Shown: piece by piece, positions 62,474 through 64,000 of the stretch | Numbering within the stretch: the first letter of the stretch is position 1 | Layout of the letters: each line of letters opens with the position of its first letter | Source: Streptomyces sparsogenes | GTDB lineage: Bacteria; Actinomycetota; Actinomycetes; Streptomycetales; Streptomycetaceae | Direction: 5' to 3' | DNA length: 64,000 nucleotides | Assembly (NCBI RefSeq): GCF_001704635.1 | Contig: NZ_MAXF01000096.1 | Span: 62,001-126,000, forward strand | Notes under the pieces: model-generated | Databases searched by the model: none | Seen by the model: the letters and a program-made list of their open reading frames with translations, nothing else | What the model was told of the DNA's origin: nothing | Position numbers and translations under genes: made by a program

Positions 62474-63452
62474 TGATTAATCAGGCTTGGGTTCTGTAAA
62501 TGGGGACTTGAGGGGAAAGGCTGACGCACTGTCGCTGATGGCTCGGGCCAAGGAGCCGCCGGGATCCTCATACGCTGCTGCATGAGGTGCAGCGAAGGAG
62601 TGCGTCTTGTTCAGCCCGTGGCAAAGGTTCATCATTGGATTCTCTATTGATCACGTCAGCTCCAGACGGCCCAATCACAGCACTGAGAGTTCCAGATGGC
62701 GAACGCCCGCGACACCTGAGCGCATCTACGGCAATGGGCGTCGGAGAACGGCCATGAACTACCCCGCGCGCCCTTCCACCGCCCGACAAGATCGCGGCCT
62801 TGACGACGCGGCCGAGATGAGCCTCCATGGCCGACGACCGTTCGCGACAACGCTGACACGCGCAGTTCAGAGGAGTTGCGGGTGGTCGGGGAGTACGTCG
62901 TCGTCGATGGTGAGGAGGCACAGGCGGTGGCCCAGCGCCAAGGGGCTGCGAATCGTGAGGTGCTGGAGGGGTTGTACGCTGGGCACAGCGGCGCGAAGGC
63001 CGGGTACGCCGGACCTCCCCACCCAGCCCCTTGGAGAGGGATAACCATATGCGCGGCACCCCGCCCAGCACTCGGCCATCGGGCGCAGCCCGTACCCGGC
63101 CGCCCCTGGTCCACAGGCGGTCTTTCCCGACCCTACGGCGCTTCCGGTGACCGTCCCGGTGGCTTGGCCGGACTTCTCCGGAAGACGCTCAGGACCAAAC
63201 CCTCTCGCTGCCCCGGCAGCTGCGTAACGCGAGATCCGCGCTTCCGCCCGGCTGGTGATCGTCGCCCACTTCTGAGGTCGAATCCGGCCGTAAGGAGTTG
63301 CGCGAGCGGGGCAATTCCCTCGCGCACCAGCAATTCCAGATCCCCATTCCCTGTGACGGTCGCCGATCCCCTCGACGAGGCACAGCGGCCCGACCGCCGC
63401 TTCGCCGCGGTCATTCGCGAGTCCAGTCCATCGAACGCGTCGCGCGCCGACC
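62474..63452. other. Stretch of ~1 kb without supportable gene
   Basis: Frames on both strands are short, overlapping and lack ribosome sites or family likeness. One minus-strand piece near 62.9 kb (PLALGHRLCLLTIDDDVLPD) may be an eroded gene. I see no RNA gene or repeat. Confidence 0.45.
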
Positions 63453-64000
63453 TACTTCGGCACGAAGATCAAGTACGAGCCGGAGCAGACAGGCGTCGCC
63501 CTGTGCGCCGCCGATGAGCCGGTCGTCACCGGACCGCGGGCCAAACGCGCCACCCCCACGCTCACCCGGCGCGTGAAGCAGGCGGCCTCCGAGTGGTATG
63601 TGCTGCAGATGCTGGAGCTGTCGTGGGACGGCTTCATCGAGCATGTGTCCCAGGGCTGGAATGTGGGCCAGCCGCCCTACGGCTACTTATGCGGAAAAGG
63701 TCCCGCACCCCGTACCGGCCCGCCGGGCCAAGGGCCGCACCAGGCACCGGCTCATCCCGGACGCGTCCCGGGTCCCGGCCGTCACCAGTCTGTGGGGGCG
63801 GGAAGAGGCCTTGTGCGCCCCCGTCTCCCGCTTCTTCGCCACACACGTCTTCGGCCCCGACCGGCGCACTCACCTCAAAGCCGTACTCGAAGCCGCTCGT
63901 GTCGCGGACGGGACCGGGGCTCGCACCGCGAAGGAACGCCCCGCGCTGGAGCAGGCCATCAAGGCCATCGGAGAGCGCCAGGCCCAACTCATCCGTACTC
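63453..64000 (+). pseudogene. Large serine recombinase remnant
   Basis: YFGTKIKYEPEQTGVALCAA, then LTRRVKQAASEWYVLQMLEL and GWNVGQPPYGY are hallmark sequence of the recombinase domain of large serine integrases. A frameshift at about 63688 moves the frame to AEKVPHPVPARRAKGRTRHR. The zinc ribbon is deleted, joining to the C-terminal VSRFFATHVFGPDRRTHLKA coiled coil. The N-terminal catalytic domain is missing, and the gene runs past the window. A decayed integrase of a former mobile island. Confidence 0.82.

Noticed and set aside
62568..63071. Possible genes between the IS element and the recombinase
   Set aside because: Overlapping frames on both strands have comparable length, no ribosome site and no recognisable family.
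1..64000. CRISPR arrays, tRNA and rRNA genes
   Set aside because: I found no regularly spaced repeats and no tRNA or rRNA-like sequence on reading both strands; small RNAs could still be missed.

Overview
The window is high-GC actinobacterial chromosome, almost certainly Streptomyces: strong third-position GC bias, GTG/TTG starts behind AGGAG-type ribosome sites, a CebR-type operator, an AA10 polysaccharide monooxygenase with signal peptide, an XRE/DUF397-type regulator remnant and Hanks-type kinases. The left ~14 kb is ordinary chromosome: a MarR-family fragment, DUF427 protein, secreted LPMO under a 26-bp CebR-like palindrome, lipoprotein, SRPBCC protein, PLP enzyme, hydrolase with LysR regulator, an ECF sigma/anti-sigma-like pair, a helical (WXG-like) gene pair carrying frameshifts, and a SWIM zinc-finger protein.

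From ~14.5 kb the sequence becomes a decayed accessory region (RidA pseudogene, an 881-bp IS5-type element, a SeqA-N-like/RAMA gene, a broken QatC/QueC-like PP-loop gene) and then a defence island from 17.9 to 60.7 kb. Its parts are: (i) divergent RelE-like/UvrD helicase and a GmrSD-type DUF262-DUF1524 protein fused to an alkyltransferase-like domain; (ii) a class 1 DISARM system, drmD-drmMI at 36.5-44.1 kb and drmA-drmB-drmC at 22.9-29.4 kb, separated by ~7 kb that holds a CoiA-like protein, an XRE/DUF397 remnant, a RloA/RloB pair and a membrane/coiled-coil gene pair; (iii) a kinase-methylase-pPIWI_RE cluster at 44.2-60.7 kb: three soluble Ser/Thr kinases, an HTH-N6-adenine methylase with a specificity-like C-terminus, a Cas4-like nuclease, a PD-(D/E)XK nuclease with Cys cluster, a four-Cys DinG/XPD-like helicase and a pPIWI_RE protein.

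The most striking unifying signal is a 17-bp inverted repeat (consensus TGTGAACWTAGTTCACA) found in four intergenic regions: ahead of drmD, between drmA and the membrane pair, between kinase 2 and the methylase, and between kinase 3 and the nuclease/pPIWI_RE operon. It implies that DISARM, the membrane pair, the kinases, the methylase and the pPIWI_RE genes form one regulon. I read the kinase-methylase-pPIWI_RE block as a candidate phospho-regulated restriction system not matching a named defence system that I know.

The right end carries an IS1380-family element whose transposase is broken by an in-frame stop, about 1 kb with no supportable gene, and a degenerate large serine recombinase that runs off the window; these plausibly mark the island's mobile border. 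Assignments rest on reading motifs by eye; no database search was possible.
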